Of a stretch of 64,000 bases of DNA, positions 9,135-18,609 are shown one piece after another. Under the pieces are notes generated by a model. The model made no database searches. It saw nothing but the letters and a program-made list of their open reading frames with translations, and was not told the DNA's origin. A program made the translations under genes and the position numbers. Source of the stretch: G963676655 sp963676655 (lineage in GTDB: Bacteria; Verrucomicrobiota; Lentisphaeria; Victivallales; Victivallaceae); the NCBI GenBank assembly GCA_963676655.2, contig CAXXKX010000004.1, positions 930,001 through 994,000 of the forward strand, written 5' to 3'. Position 1 is the stretch's first letter. Every line of letters starts with the position of its first letter.

Positions 9135-11406
9135 AATATATATATTGATATTTGCAGGATTATTTTGTACGGCAAGTGTGTTCGGGCAAATTGACTATCG
9201 GGGGGAGAAGCCGGCGACTCCGGTTTTTGAGGACGATAACACTATCCCGATATATATGGCAATGCCGGATAGCAAATTACTGTCAGCTCCGAATGAAAAT
9301 GCCCAAGTTATCTCTCATGGAAAATATCTTGAACTGTTTTTTCTATGTCGTGAATTAAGGGTTGGAAATGAAAATTACTTCCTGGTGGCAAAATTAGATG
9401 AAGATCAATTAAATGTTACTAAGGTTGCAGGTTGGATAAATGAAAAACATGCTATCCGCGGAATTAGAGCTATGCGCACTCAGCATAATATCTATAAGAA
9501 GGCCCTGATAATAAACCGGATCGCTCAGATGTCTCTTAAAGATACTAAGAGAAAAGGGAATCGCCTGGATGTTGTTTCAGTGTATCAGGCTCCTTCGTTT
9601 GCCTCCAAAAAAATTACAGAGCTGGGCCTTTTTTCATTCTTTTTTATTTGGAAAATTTATAAAAATAAACTTGGTGAAGAGTTTTGTTTACTGGGAACCA
9701 GAGCTATTCTTTCTGATCAGGCTAATCCTAATGCGTCCATAATGGGGTGGGTAAGTAAAGTTCGGATACTGGAATGGAACACGCGCCAGGCCATTCAGTT
9801 TTACAAACAAAACCTTGCACAGCGGAAAAATCAGCCGGTGAAAATTTTCCAATCGATTGATGGAGTCAATGCATGGTTGCAGGGAGAAAAATCCAGTCAA
9901 TTACCTATTGCCATCGAAGATATGGAGATAAAAAACTGGAAACCGGAAATGACTCGATTTCCATTGCTCGGCGTCAAGGCCGCAGATGGTTTTTCAGGCG
10001 ATATCAACCTTCAGAAAGTAGGATATATTGGCGATCAATTATCAGTTGAAACGGGACGGGTTATCGGTCAAAGAAATGGAATCGCAAATAAGCAACAGCG
10101 TTTGGAGGCTTTGAAACAGCAAGTCAGCAACATTGATATTGTTTTTGCAATAGATGCCACAGGTAGTATGTTCAAGTATTACAAGTATATATCCAAAGGA
10201 ATAAAGGATACAATATCAAAAATCTCAAAAAAATATGGACAATCCAACAATATAGATAAGCCTAATGTCAGGTTTGCGATTATTTTTTACCGGGATTACT
10301 ATGATAAAGAAAATGGCATAAGCAGAACATATAAAGTAATGCAACTGACTAAAGACCTGAAAGCAACGCTTAAATACCTTGATGATGAAGATGTTGAAGT
10401 CGGGTCAGGAGATAATCCCAACAATAAAGTCGAACAGACTGAAGCAATTTTTTACTCTTTATACAATGGATTAGAGAAGTTAAAATTTAATAAAGGTTCT
10501 TTCAGGCAGTTGATTGTCGTGGGAGACTTTGGTAATCATCTTCCTGACCCCAGAGGATATGGAGTTGATCAAATTGTTGAAGCAGTTTGTAAATATGAAA
10601 TTAATATTGCAGCAATCCAAGTGGCTCCGCCGAATTACATGAGACATCCTCATGTCAGGCTTTTTAAAACACAGTTCATGCAAATAAATGAGAAACTAGC
10701 TCGTCTATCCAACTGTCCGGTTAAAGGTGATTACATGCATAAACCAGAACCGGATGAATTAGTGCAATATGTAGTGAAAAATTGCTCTGAAGCTGTTAAG
10801 AGCAGTGACCGCATAAAAAAGGCTCTCGAGAAACTGTCTTCTGGCGGGAGTATGCAGTTGGCAACAAAGAACTACGGAGTTAAATTGCAGTCCAAAATAG
10901 TCAAAATGATGCAAGATGTCGGCTTGAAGCCATCTGATTTTAAAGAACAAAGTGCCCAGATATGCGATATTGGCTGGGTTGCTGAAAAAAACCCTCGCAC
11001 AAGTCTCATGCAGACGGAAACTATGTTACTTGTTAGACGTTCTGAGTTGCAGCAACTTGCAACGACCACGGTGAATCTGACAAAAACTCAGATAAGCAGG
11101 AAAAATGTTATGAAAATCTGGAAAAAAGTTTTAGAGGAGCAGGTCGGTCAAGGCGAAGAGGTTGATGAAAGAAAACCTGTTTGTCAATACGTCCAAATGC
11201 ACCTCGGTCTGCCTGTTCGCAATAATTTATTAAAAATTAGCTTACGCGATATATCTCGTTTGTCTCCAAAAAAACTAGCGGATATGCGTAAGACTTTGAT
11301 TCAAGATAAAGATAAGTTAATGGATCTATTACTAAACAAGAGAGATCGATGGTTTAAGCGAGAGTCAGTGGACTATGCTTGGCTTCGGTTAGATGAGTTG
11401 CCGTAA
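9124..11406 (+). CDS. Exported von Willebrand A domain protein
   Basis: 760 residues with a cleavable signal peptide (ends about TASVFGQ). Residues 30-240 contain two SH3-like beta segments (MAMPDSKLLSAPNENAQVI and VYQAPSFASKKITELG). The vWA domain starts near residue 338 with DIVFAIDATGSM, a good metal-site motif of the D-x-T-x-S form, and continues with VRFAIIFYRDY, LIVVGDFGNH and INIAAIQVAPP. The C-terminal 200 residues are helical and charged. vWA domains in bacteria usually hold partners through the metal. Together with the degenerate vWA protein upstream and the ABC transporter just downstream, this suggests a periplasmic scaffold. The start at 9124 overlaps the preceding gene and is preceded by AGAGGAG. 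Confidence 0.7.
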   Translation: MQFRIYILIFAGLFCTASVFGQIDYRGEKPATPVFEDDNTIPIYMAMPDSKLLSAPNENAQVISHGKYLELFFLCRELRVGNENYFLVAKLDEDQLNVTKVAGWINEKHAIRGIRAMRTQHNIYKKALIINRIAQMSLKDTKRKGNRLDVVSVYQAPSFASKKITELGLFSFFFIWKIYKNKLGEEFCLLGTRAILSDQANPNASIMGWVSKVRILEWNTRQAIQFYKQNLAQRKNQPVKIFQSIDGVNAWLQGEKSSQLPIAIEDMEIKNWKPEMTRFPLLGVKAADGFSGDINLQKVGYIGDQLSVETGRVIGQRNGIANKQQRLEALKQQVSNIDIVFAIDATGSMFKYYKYISKGIKDTISKISKKYGQSNNIDKPNVRFAIIFYRDYYDKENGISRTYKVMQLTKDLKATLKYLDDEDVEVGSGDNPNNKVEQTEAIFYSLYNGLEKLKFNKGSFRQLIVVGDFGNHLPDPRGYGVDQIVEAVCKYEINIAAIQVAPPNYMRHPHVRLFKTQFMQINEKLARLSNCPVKGDYMHKPEPDELVQYVVKNCSEAVKSSDRIKKALEKLSSGGSMQLATKNYGVKLQSKIVKMMQDVGLKPSDFKEQSAQICDIGWVAEKNPRTSLMQTETMLLVRRSELQQLATTTVNLTKTQISRKNVMKIWKKVLEEQVGQGEEVDERKPVCQYVQMHLGLPVRNNLLKISLRDISRLSPKKLADMRKTLIQDKDKLMDLLLNKRDRWFKRESVDYAWLRLDELP

Positions 11407-11430
11407 TTTATATATAAAGAGGGATGAGAT

Positions 11431-12207
11431 ATGTCTGAAAACGAAAATAGAAATATATGTTTTTCATTGCAAAATGTCCAGAAGACTTTTCGAAAAGAAA
11501 ATGGTGCGGTTTTAAGAGTTGATAATTTAAATATTTATACAGGTGAAATTACTGCAATATTAGGATACTCCGCTGCTGGTAAATCGACATTAATGAATAT
11601 AATGGCATTGCTCCAGGATTATGACAAACAAGCAGATACGGTAATTCATTATAGACCAGATTTATATGCCCCTTTCCACTCGTTATCAGCCAGTAAGAAG
11701 AGAGAACTCAGGCGGGAGCATTTTGGTTTTATATTTCAGGAGCATCATCTTATAAAACATTTGTCAGCTCATGGTAATATTATGATGCCGCTTTCCATGA
11801 AAGAAAATTCAAGAAAAATACGCCTCTCAAGAGTAAAAGAACTTCTTGATTTTGCAAAGATATCGAAAAAATCCTATCATTCGCCGCCTTCGGCACTGTC
11901 TGGAGGAGAGTCGCAGCGCATATCAGTTTTAAGAGCTATCGCACATAATCCCAAGGTTTTGTTTGCGGATGAACCGACGGGGAGCCTTGATCCGGTTACT
12001 GGACAAATTGTTATTGATATGCTCCGCGATTGGCATAGCGATGATTTAAATAGAACAATAATTGTTGTAACTCATAATTTTACTCAGGCTTTTGATATGG
12101 CATCACGTTTCATTATTTTTAAAAATGGCTCAATCAGTTTTGATGGCCGAAAAGGAGACAATGTGAACTCGATACAAGATTTATTTAAAGAGATAGGGGA
12201 GCTTTGA
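11431..12207 (+). CDS. ABC transporter ATP-binding protein, LolD/MacB type
   Basis: 258 residues. Walker A is GYSAAGKST (residues 45-53). A Q-loop FQEHHL follows, then the ABC signature LSGGESQR, Walker B with VLFADEPTGSLD, and the H-loop VTHN. The closest type by pattern is the LolD/FtsE/MacB group, which drives lipoprotein release or mechanotransmission across the envelope rather than solute pumping. The permease gene follows after 4 bases. In an operon with at least seven predicted lipoproteins, a role in moving or handling those lipoproteins is a reasonable inference. Ribosome site AGAGGGATGAG upstream. Confidence 0.88.
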   Translation: MSENENRNICFSLQNVQKTFRKENGAVLRVDNLNIYTGEITAILGYSAAGKSTLMNIMALLQDYDKQADTVIHYRPDLYAPFHSLSASKKRELRREHFGFIFQEHHLIKHLSAHGNIMMPLSMKENSRKIRLSRVKELLDFAKISKKSYHSPPSALSGGESQRISVLRAIAHNPKVLFADEPTGSLDPVTGQIVIDMLRDWHSDDLNRTIIVVTHNFTQAFDMASRFIIFKNGSISFDGRKGDNVNSIQDLFKEIGEL

Positions 12208-12211
12208 AAAT

Positions 12212-13816
12212 ATGCGTTTTCTATATAAAATATGCATTTATTTTGAGTATATTTTCTATTATGCATTCCGGGAGTTGTTTCCGGTGAATTTAGCAGGAAA
12301 TACCCTTTCTCAAAAGCTGGTTAATTTTTTTATCAGCCTAAGGCGTTGTATTCCCGGCTTTCTTAATATTTTAGTCATCATGATGATGGTTGTAACCATT
12401 CTTGCGATGTGGGGTATTATGAATGGGGCTGATATTGCTTTAAAGAAATCTCTGGAGAAAGGATCAAGAATGCTGAGCATTGATGCTTTTTGTGGCGGGG
12501 CAGGTTCTAAAAAAGCAATTATTGTTCAATCTGACATTGTTAATATCTTGAATTTAAAAAGCTCCGACGGGCGCCGTTTGATCAAAAGTGTCAGTGGGTG
12601 GAATGATATATCTATACACTTCTATCTTAAGAACAAGAAAGGCGGGTATAAACTTGATGATAATTATCGGGATGGCAGAACTGTAAAAATTAAAGATTCC
12701 ATATTGCAGCAGCTGTCGTATCAAAAAAAAATAAGCGATAATGTTGAAAATAAGCCTGGAATAATAGTAGCCCGTTCTCTGCTGACAGCTCTGGGATACG
12801 GAAAGAATGAGCTTCCCAGTGAGCTATATATTGAATATGATATGCGTAAAGCCCCTATTCCAGTATTGGGCATTGTTGAAAATCTCTGGAATGGTGAATT
12901 TTTAATGCCGGAGATATTCTCCAAGAAATACCTCAACTTACAATGGGATCCGGAGCCGCTGTATAAGGATTTTTGTTGGGGACCAATTTGTTCCAAAGAT
13001 ATTAAAAGTGTAATTGACAAACTTGCAGCATCGTATTCATCAGATGCCTATCATATTAGTTGCTGTGAAAGAAATGGGAAAACGTTTTGGATTCAATTTA
13101 AAGTTGTAGGAAGAGGATTGACAGAAAAGTATATTTGCGGGTCTTTTGCAAAAAGATTAAGAAAAAAAATACAAAAGCAATATCCGGCTCAAGCTTCTTC
13201 CGCATCTATTCTGTTGGGTGAAAATGTAAAATTGAAGGGTAAAAATTTTCTGGATAAATTGGACGGATATGGTGCAATCACTGTCCTTGTTGAGACGATT
13301 GACGATGTTCTTCCGGCTGTTGCCAGCATAAAGCAGATGGGATTAAATTGCGATAATAGACTCAAAGAAGATATTATTTGGGCCAATCAACTCCGCAAGT
13401 TTTCTTCTGGACTTTTTTGGGTCGTGGTAGGTACAGTCGCGATATTGGCTTTGATAAATATTTACCTCTCTTTTACTCAGAAAATACATACTGCTATTCC
13501 AGAAATGGGTATATTAAAAGCATTTGGTCATGGCAGTATGACGGTTATCTTAATTCAAATTGTTGAGACTATTATTATCTGGGGCATTGCGATGCCGTTT
13601 GGTTCATTTGTTGCCCTTTATGCTGGAAAGCAAGTTGAATTGTTTATAGTAAAAACATTTCATTTGGATACAAATCTGAAAATGTTTATATTATCCCCGC
13701 ATATTATTTTTTTCGCTGGAGTAGGTACCCTTTTGGCGGCATGCCTTGCTACTTCATTTGCTACTTTCCTGGCGGCCTTGAAAAATCCTTCAGATGCACT
13801 TAGTTATAAAAAATAG
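12212..13816 (+). CDS. ABC transporter permease, FtsX/MacB-like
   Basis: 534 residues with one membrane helix near the N-terminus (about 46-70, FLNILVIMMMVVTILAMWGI), a large extracytoplasmic domain of about 320 residues and three helices at the C-terminus (LFWVVVGTVAILALINIYL; IVETIIIWGIAMPFGSFVAL; HIIFFAGVGTLLAACLA). This 1+3 layout is that of FtsX/MacB/LolE permeases. The C-terminal half contains IPEMGILKAFGHG, a version of the family's coupling segment (R/KEIGxLKAxGxS). It partners the ATPase 4 bases upstream. The amino end before the first helix is longer than usual. Confidence 0.82.
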   Translation: MRFLYKICIYFEYIFYYAFRELFPVNLAGNTLSQKLVNFFISLRRCIPGFLNILVIMMMVVTILAMWGIMNGADIALKKSLEKGSRMLSIDAFCGGAGSKKAIIVQSDIVNILNLKSSDGRRLIKSVSGWNDISIHFYLKNKKGGYKLDDNYRDGRTVKIKDSILQQLSYQKKISDNVENKPGIIVARSLLTALGYGKNELPSELYIEYDMRKAPIPVLGIVENLWNGEFLMPEIFSKKYLNLQWDPEPLYKDFCWGPICSKDIKSVIDKLAASYSSDAYHISCCERNGKTFWIQFKVVGRGLTEKYICGSFAKRLRKKIQKQYPAQASSASILLGENVKLKGKNFLDKLDGYGAITVLVETIDDVLPAVASIKQMGLNCDNRLKEDIIWANQLRKFSSGLFWVVVGTVAILALINIYLSFTQKIHTAIPEMGILKAFGHGSMTVILIQIVETIIIWGIAMPFGSFVALYAGKQVELFIVKTFHLDTNLKMFILSPHIIFFAGVGTLLAACLATSFATFLAALKNPSDALSYKK

Positions 13817-13825
13817 GAGAATATT

Positions 13826-14668
13826 ATGATTTATCTAAAGTTCGTTAGATTTTTTTGTTGCTTGTGTGTTGTAATAATCTTAAGTGGGTGTCAGACTCCA
13901 AAAATTACCAACCTGGCTTATCTAAGGCCGGATGTCGAAAAGAACGAAAAATCTTTTAATGGCAGTGTTGAAATCGGTTGTTGGCAGGATGAGCGTGAAG
14001 AAATAAACGACCTGAAAGGTCTGTGGCTCTTGGTGCCGTTAGTCCCATATGGAAGCTTTGAGTTTCAGCATAACGAATGTACCGTCTTGGAAAACTCACA
14101 TAAGTCTGGCTTTTTGAAGAAAGCGATTATACGTTTATATTCAAATAAAGCAATAAATACGACAATTGACCAGCCTTGCATTTGTCAGGAATTGGAGAAC
14201 GATGTCCTGTTGAGTTTGGCCAGAGCAATTCATTCCAACCGTGTTTTTAAGCGAAACGCATTGGAGACTGAGTCTACTTTTTTTATTAAACCTACTTTAC
14301 ATAAGTGGAACCATAAATATTGGATTACTACTTATTTACTGGGACCTTATGGCGCTTTTTTGTGGGGGCTTGGTTTCCCATACGGCGGAGAGCATTATGA
14401 TGTAGCTTTCTCGCTGGCATTTATACACGTTCCTACAAATAAAATTTTATTTAAGAAAAAATATGATACAAAAACAAGAAGTAACTTTATCGGATTGCCT
14501 ATGTTTTTTGGCTGGGCTTTTAACTATCGGAATCCTAATAAATCTTTCGAAGCCCAGGATTTAGCACCTTTCTTTACCAAGTCATTAGCTGATTTTATTA
14601 ACAATGTTCAAAAATGTAAAGACCCTGGACCAGTCCAAAAGAATTCTGCAGTGGATAAGAGTCAATAA
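13826..14668 (+). CDS. Lipoprotein of unknown function
   Basis: 280 residues. The signal peptide ends in a lipobox ILSGC. The gene starts 9 bases after the permease with AGGAGA in front, so it belongs to the transporter unit. The mature part has no clear family. It contains two hydrophobic, glycine-rich stretches (LLVPLVPYGSFEF and LLGPYGAFLWGLGFPYGGEHYD) and beta-strand-like segments, a pattern seen in lipoproteins of the DUF-type trypsin-free envelope class. Substrate or partner of the ABC pair is possible, by position only. Confidence 0.7.
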   Translation: MIYLKFVRFFCCLCVVIILSGCQTPKITNLAYLRPDVEKNEKSFNGSVEIGCWQDEREEINDLKGLWLLVPLVPYGSFEFQHNECTVLENSHKSGFLKKAIIRLYSNKAINTTIDQPCICQELENDVLLSLARAIHSNRVFKRNALETESTFFIKPTLHKWNHKYWITTYLLGPYGAFLWGLGFPYGGEHYDVAFSLAFIHVPTNKILFKKKYDTKTRSNFIGLPMFFGWAFNYRNPNKSFEAQDLAPFFTKSLADFINNVQKCKDPGPVQKNSAVDKSQ

Positions 14669-14688
14669 AAATAACCCGATTTTTACTT

Positions 14689-15624
14689 ATGTTTGAAGCT
14701 GAGACATCTCCGGAAAATACTTTCCTTCTTGGTCATCCTAGAAGCGGAACAACGTTTTTGCACCGGTTTATCCTTGATAATACAAGCTGTTATGACGGGA
14801 AAAAGTTGAAAGATATGGTCTTTCATAATCGCTTTCTTAAGGTTGTTTCTGAGCCAATCATGCCATTTCTTAATCTTATTCCTTTCAACCTCGTATATGA
14901 TCCTCATATTCATGAAACCAGCTTGAATGCATGGGAAACTGATGATATATGCTTTGGAATACGACATAAAACAGGATATTTGCACTGGCTGTATTTTTGT
15001 TGTCTATCCCATAATCAAATAACGCATGAAAATTTTTTTTCCTGGATTGAACATAACCGATTAAATATGACCTCATGCTGGCAGGAGCTTTATGACATAA
15101 AAGACGGGCGCAGTACTCCTTTCCTCTCAAAATCGTTCATTCTTATTTTTTTATTACATGAATTGTTTGAGTTTTTCCCTCGTGCAAAATATTTGGTTAT
15201 GATGCGCTCGCCACTTGATACTCTTGCTTCTATCTGTTCGTTGTTACTCTCTGTTCAGCAACGCTTGCACAGAAAGAAAATTCAAGATCAAAATATTAAA
15301 GAACAATATTTAAAAAATATTTACCAGACTGTCCTATATTTTTACAAAGAATTGGATCGGGTAATTGCTGTTTGGGGAAATCGGAATAATGTTAAATTGG
15401 TTTTATATCCTGATCTTGTAAATAACTTTAATTCAGAATTCAAAGATATTTCGGAATTCCTGGGCATTAAAATTTCCGCCGAATTGGCGACTTCCATAGA
15501 GAACCAGGACAAGGCCCAGAAAGAACGACGATCCCAACATCAATATTCTTTGCAAATGTTTGGTTTTTCAAAACTGCAGATTGAGAATGATTTTTCATTT
15601 ATCTGGGAGAAATATAATGTATAG
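14689..15624 (+). CDS. Sulfotransferase-family protein
   Basis: 311 residues. It begins almost directly with the PAPS 5-prime phosphosulfate loop (LLGHPRSGTTFLHRF, residues 13-27). The 3-prime phosphate-binding motif is LVMMRSPLDTLAS (about residues 168-180). These two motifs define the Sulfotransfer_3 type cytosolic enzymes that move sulfate from PAPS to a hydroxyl or amine. No Shine-Dalgarno sequence is visible before the ATG, and only 16 residues precede the loop, so the N-terminus may be shortened or translation coupled to the lipoprotein gene 20 bases upstream. Finding such an enzyme inside an envelope and kinase gene chain is unusual. The acceptor is unknown. Confidence 0.8.
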   Translation: MFEAETSPENTFLLGHPRSGTTFLHRFILDNTSCYDGKKLKDMVFHNRFLKVVSEPIMPFLNLIPFNLVYDPHIHETSLNAWETDDICFGIRHKTGYLHWLYFCCLSHNQITHENFFSWIEHNRLNMTSCWQELYDIKDGRSTPFLSKSFILIFLLHELFEFFPRAKYLVMMRSPLDTLASICSLLLSVQQRLHRKKIQDQNIKEQYLKNIYQTVLYFYKELDRVIAVWGNRNNVKLVLYPDLVNNFNSEFKDISEFLGIKISAELATSIENQDKAQKERRSQHQYSLQMFGFSKLQIENDFSFIWEKYNV

Positions 15625-16063
15625 AGCAACTATGTTGATTGTGAGTTCTATATTGGTTCCAATTATTTTTGCCGGATGTGCAAATCTACCTGAACACTAT
15701 GATGTTCAATATTCTACGATATGGGTCAAAGGAACTCCTGAACAGGCTGTCAAGGCTTCAACGGGAACCTTGTACTCTCTGGGATGTGACTCTGTGAATA
15801 CTTCATATTTAAAAGCAGGCAGTATTGAAGTTAGTGGACGCAGGCCTTTTTTGTGGGGCTTTTTATGTGGCTCTGGCGGAGAGGAGTTTTTTGTTAACAT
15901 TAATACAGATCCTGACAACTCAAGACAACACATGGTTTGTTTCGCTTCATGCAAAAAACTTCCGTATATCGTTTCACCGTGTTTTAGAAATAAAGAATTT
16001 ACCAAAAACTTTACTGTAATTTATCGCGATTCAAAAAAACATGATAAAAAAAATAACAATTAA
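15617..16063 (+). CDS. Small lipoprotein of unknown function
   Basis: 148 residues from the ATG at 15617. The frame is open from 15560, but only the later start gives a lipoprotein signal (MLIVSSILVPIIFAGCANLP). It overlaps the sulfotransferase stop. The mature domain (about 125 residues) has alternating strands and a helix (SPEQAVKAS-like TPEQAVKASTGTLYSLGC, then VSGRRPFLWGFLCGSGGEEF). This loosely resembles small DUF3568-type envelope proteins that pair a helix with beta strands. I do not claim the family. Confidence 0.65.
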   Translation: MYRATMLIVSSILVPIIFAGCANLPEHYDVQYSTIWVKGTPEQAVKASTGTLYSLGCDSVNTSYLKAGSIEVSGRRPFLWGFLCGSGGEEFFVNINTDPDNSRQHMVCFASCKKLPYIVSPCFRNKEFTKNFTVIYRDSKKHDKKNNN

Positions 16064-16478
16064 TAAACTTATTTTCATCGCATTGTCAGGACTTATTTTG
16101 ATGGTTCAGTCCTCATGTTCAACTGTCAGCAATTATGTTTTAACTGATCCGAAACTCCAACCGGTTTCTCCCGTCCCGGTCGGTCAAGTCAGGATCATTG
16201 CGAATGAAGATCAACTATCCGGGTACCGAAAGATTGCTGATGTACATGTCCATAACAGGTGCAACTTCTGGCTGGTTGTGTTTGCTCCGTCAGATGACTC
16301 GATGATTGAGCTTTTGAAACAGGAAGCTGCTGATCTTGGCGCAGATGCAATCATTCATGTAAAAAAATCTGGGATGGGACAGTTTGAGTGGTTTGAAAAA
16401 CACTTTCAGGCATGTGCAGTAAAACTTGTTAATGAGAAAGACTGCAATAATAATAAACGGTCCAAGTTAATGCCGTAA
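16041..16478 (+). CDS. Small lipoprotein, RcsF/DUF4156-like
   Basis: 145 residues with a lipobox (MVQSSC). The mature part has the layout of RcsF, DUF4156 and YbjQ-type domains: strand VRIIANEDQL, strand YRKIADVHVH, helix MIELLKQEAADLGADAIIHVKK, then AVKL. The hallmark A-x-x-x-GADAII is present. RcsF is an outer-membrane lipoprotein sensor of envelope stress, so a sensor role is imaginable, but that is inference. It overlaps the previous gene by 23 bases and is the last of the long gene chain. A new promoter-like element follows at 16529. Confidence 0.6.
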   Translation: MIKKITINKLIFIALSGLILMVQSSCSTVSNYVLTDPKLQPVSPVPVGQVRIIANEDQLSGYRKIADVHVHNRCNFWLVVFAPSDDSMIELLKQEAADLGADAIIHVKKSGMGQFEWFEKHFQACAVKLVNEKDCNNNKRSKLMP

Positions 16479-16528
16479 ATATAAATCTCTCAATATGCTC
16501 AATATATTTTTCATAATATCGTAATCCA

Positions 16529-16559
16529 GGCGTTAGATTGTAAATATTCCGGAGAACTA
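16529..16559 (+). promoter_or_regulatory. Bipartite promoter-like element (copy 2)
   Basis: GCGTTAGA, 16 bases, then GAACTA, 90 bases before the kinase start at 16649. It has one change in the first half (T for G at the sixth base of CGCGTG) but exactly the shared spacing. Confidence 0.5.
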
Positions 16560-16648
16560 TTCTAAAATAGATGGTGAATGACATATATGATTTGCACCAT
16601 CGTATATTAACGTTTATATTTGAGTCAGCTATAAAGGGGCATACACAT

Positions 16649-18472
16649 ATGACACAAGAAACTGTTTTGGAAGCCACTGTTCAGATGAATTCCGTTTTAT
16701 CCCGTTTTGCCCAGTCCGGGAATTGGGAAATAGGTGAAATGGTTGGAAAGTATGAGATTAAGGAACTGCTGGGGCAAGGTGGACTAGCCCGGGTTTATAA
16801 AGCTTATGATAAAGAACTGGACCGCTATGCCGCATTGAAAGTGCTGCGTCCCGGGGTTGCCGGCAGTGAAACGGCTAAAAAGCGTTTCAAGCAGGAAGTA
16901 ACTCTGCTGGCTAAACTTTCCCAGCCTGGTTGTATATCGGTCTTTGAGGCCGGGGAGCATAATGGTGCGCTTTATTGCGCGATGGAATACGTGGAAGGTG
17001 AAACCCTGCGCGATTTAATTCGTAACAAATCCATTGATTTGAATGAAGGTTTGAGAATTCTAGTCAAGACTGCCGGCATTGTCGCTGAATTGCATCGTCG
17101 CGGCTTGGAGCATCGCGACATTAAACCGGCAAATATCATGATTAACCGATACGGGGATGTGATCCTGCTTGACTTTGGCCTGGCCAAAGCAATGGCGGAG
17201 GAGATGAATGTTTGTGTGACTTCTCACGGTGAACTGTTTTGCACTCCCGCCTATATGAGTCCGGAGCAGGGATGTCAGGAAAATATGCTCTATCGTTCCG
17301 GGAGTTCGGATGTCTATTCACTCGGCGTAACCGGGTTTGAAATCTTCACCGGAACCCTCCCGTATGATCTCGAAAATTTGACTATGGATGAGATGTATTA
17401 TATCATACGTAATGAAAAACCGAAATCGATATGCAAACTCAATAAAAAAGTCTCGTCGCGGATCGAAAAAGCCATAAACAAAGCACTTACAAAAGATCCC
17501 GGAAAGCGTATCCCGGCTGAAGAGTTTTATCAGGAATTGAGTGAAATAGACAACTCGAAAAAGGCTGAAATATCGGCTAAACGATTTGCAATCGCATGTG
17601 CCAGCCTGATTGCGTTCGGGATTATTGGCGCGTTGGTGTACCAGGTTGCCTCCGGATATCACGGTTCAACTCAAGCTCCAGATTCGGACAAAAAAGACTC
17701 GGTAGCTGAAGTCGTTGAAAAAACAACTGTTGTTCCTGTTGTAAAAACAGTGGAAAAGAAGACCGAAACTGAAATTAAACAATATGTGGACCTTCCGGAT
17801 ATTGGACTCAAATTGAAGTTAGTAAAATCCGGTTCGTTTACAATGGGGGAGAAGGAATCAGTCCATAAGGTGAAAATAAGCCGTAATTTTTATCTTGGAA
17901 TCCATGAGGTTACGATCGGGCAGTATGCAAAAATTACCGGACAGAAATTAGCTGATGGAAAGAAGGCTGATTTGCCTGTAACAAATATCTCTTGGTACGA
18001 CGCAGTCCATTTTTGCCAATTCTTGACGCGGCGGGAGAAGCTTGCAGGTCGTTTACCGGTCGGGATGGTTTTCCGGTTGCCGACCGAAGCGGAATGGGAA
18101 TTTGCCTGTCGGGCTGGATCGATCGGTAAATATGGTCTCGCCGCGAATGCGGATGAATTATCTGATTACGCAGTGCATAGCGGTGGAAAAGTTTATGCTG
18201 TCGGTTCATTGCTGCCTGATAAAGTCGGTATCTATGATATGCTTGGAAACGTTTGGGAATGGTGCTATGATGTCAAGGGCTCTTACTCATCTTTGCCGGA
18301 TTCGGACCCTGTCGCGGCGGGAGCGTCATACAAAGAACGCGTTATCCGTGGCGGCAGCGCTGACAGTGGAAGCCGGGAATGTACCAGTACTTATCGTCGG
18401 GCGGCATCTCCGCATTTACGGAATCAGCTTATTGGCTTCAGGGTTGTTTTAGGTTCCCCGATTAAGTTGTAA
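16649..18472 (+). CDS. Ser/Thr protein kinase with C-terminal FGE/SUMF1-like domain
   Basis: 607 residues from the ATG at 16649, which is preceded by AAAGGGG. The frame is open from 16571 but the extra 26 residues lack a ribosome site. The kinase domain spans about 34-300 with GQGGLARVY, ALKVL, HRDIKPAN, DFGLAK and YMSPEQ, of the PknB type. One membrane helix (about 318-338, ACASLIAFGIIGALVYQVA) separates it from the FGE-like domain (about 395-603: LKLVKSGSFTMG, RLPTEAEWEFACRAGS, GIYDMLGNVWEW, RGGSADSGSRECTST). One of the two FGE copper cysteines is replaced. This is the only kinase of the window without the Ser-x-Gly-x-x-x-Thr motif. The kinase should be cytosolic and the FGE fold external. 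Confidence 0.9.
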   Translation: MTQETVLEATVQMNSVLSRFAQSGNWEIGEMVGKYEIKELLGQGGLARVYKAYDKELDRYAALKVLRPGVAGSETAKKRFKQEVTLLAKLSQPGCISVFEAGEHNGALYCAMEYVEGETLRDLIRNKSIDLNEGLRILVKTAGIVAELHRRGLEHRDIKPANIMINRYGDVILLDFGLAKAMAEEMNVCVTSHGELFCTPAYMSPEQGCQENMLYRSGSSDVYSLGVTGFEIFTGTLPYDLENLTMDEMYYIIRNEKPKSICKLNKKVSSRIEKAINKALTKDPGKRIPAEEFYQELSEIDNSKKAEISAKRFAIACASLIAFGIIGALVYQVASGYHGSTQAPDSDKKDSVAEVVEKTTVVPVVKTVEKKTETEIKQYVDLPDIGLKLKLVKSGSFTMGEKESVHKVKISRNFYLGIHEVTIGQYAKITGQKLADGKKADLPVTNISWYDAVHFCQFLTRREKLAGRLPVGMVFRLPTEAEWEFACRAGSIGKYGLAANADELSDYAVHSGGKVYAVGSLLPDKVGIYDMLGNVWEWCYDVKGSYSSLPDSDPVAAGASYKERVIRGGSADSGSRECTSTYRRAASPHLRNQLIGFRVVLGSPIKL

Positions 18473-18609
18473 TGACGTTCTTTAAGAAGTGTAAGTCTTT
18501 TGTTATAATTTTTTTATAATTTATTTATAATCATACTGTCTAACTATTTGACAAATCAACTTTCAGCGTATATATTATCATCAAGCAAACAAATTCGGAG
18601 GCTTGAACA

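Noticed and set aside
18042..18452. 136-codon plus-strand frame inside the kinase-FGE gene at 16649
   Set aside because: It runs across the conserved FGE motifs in another frame, so it is a shadow.
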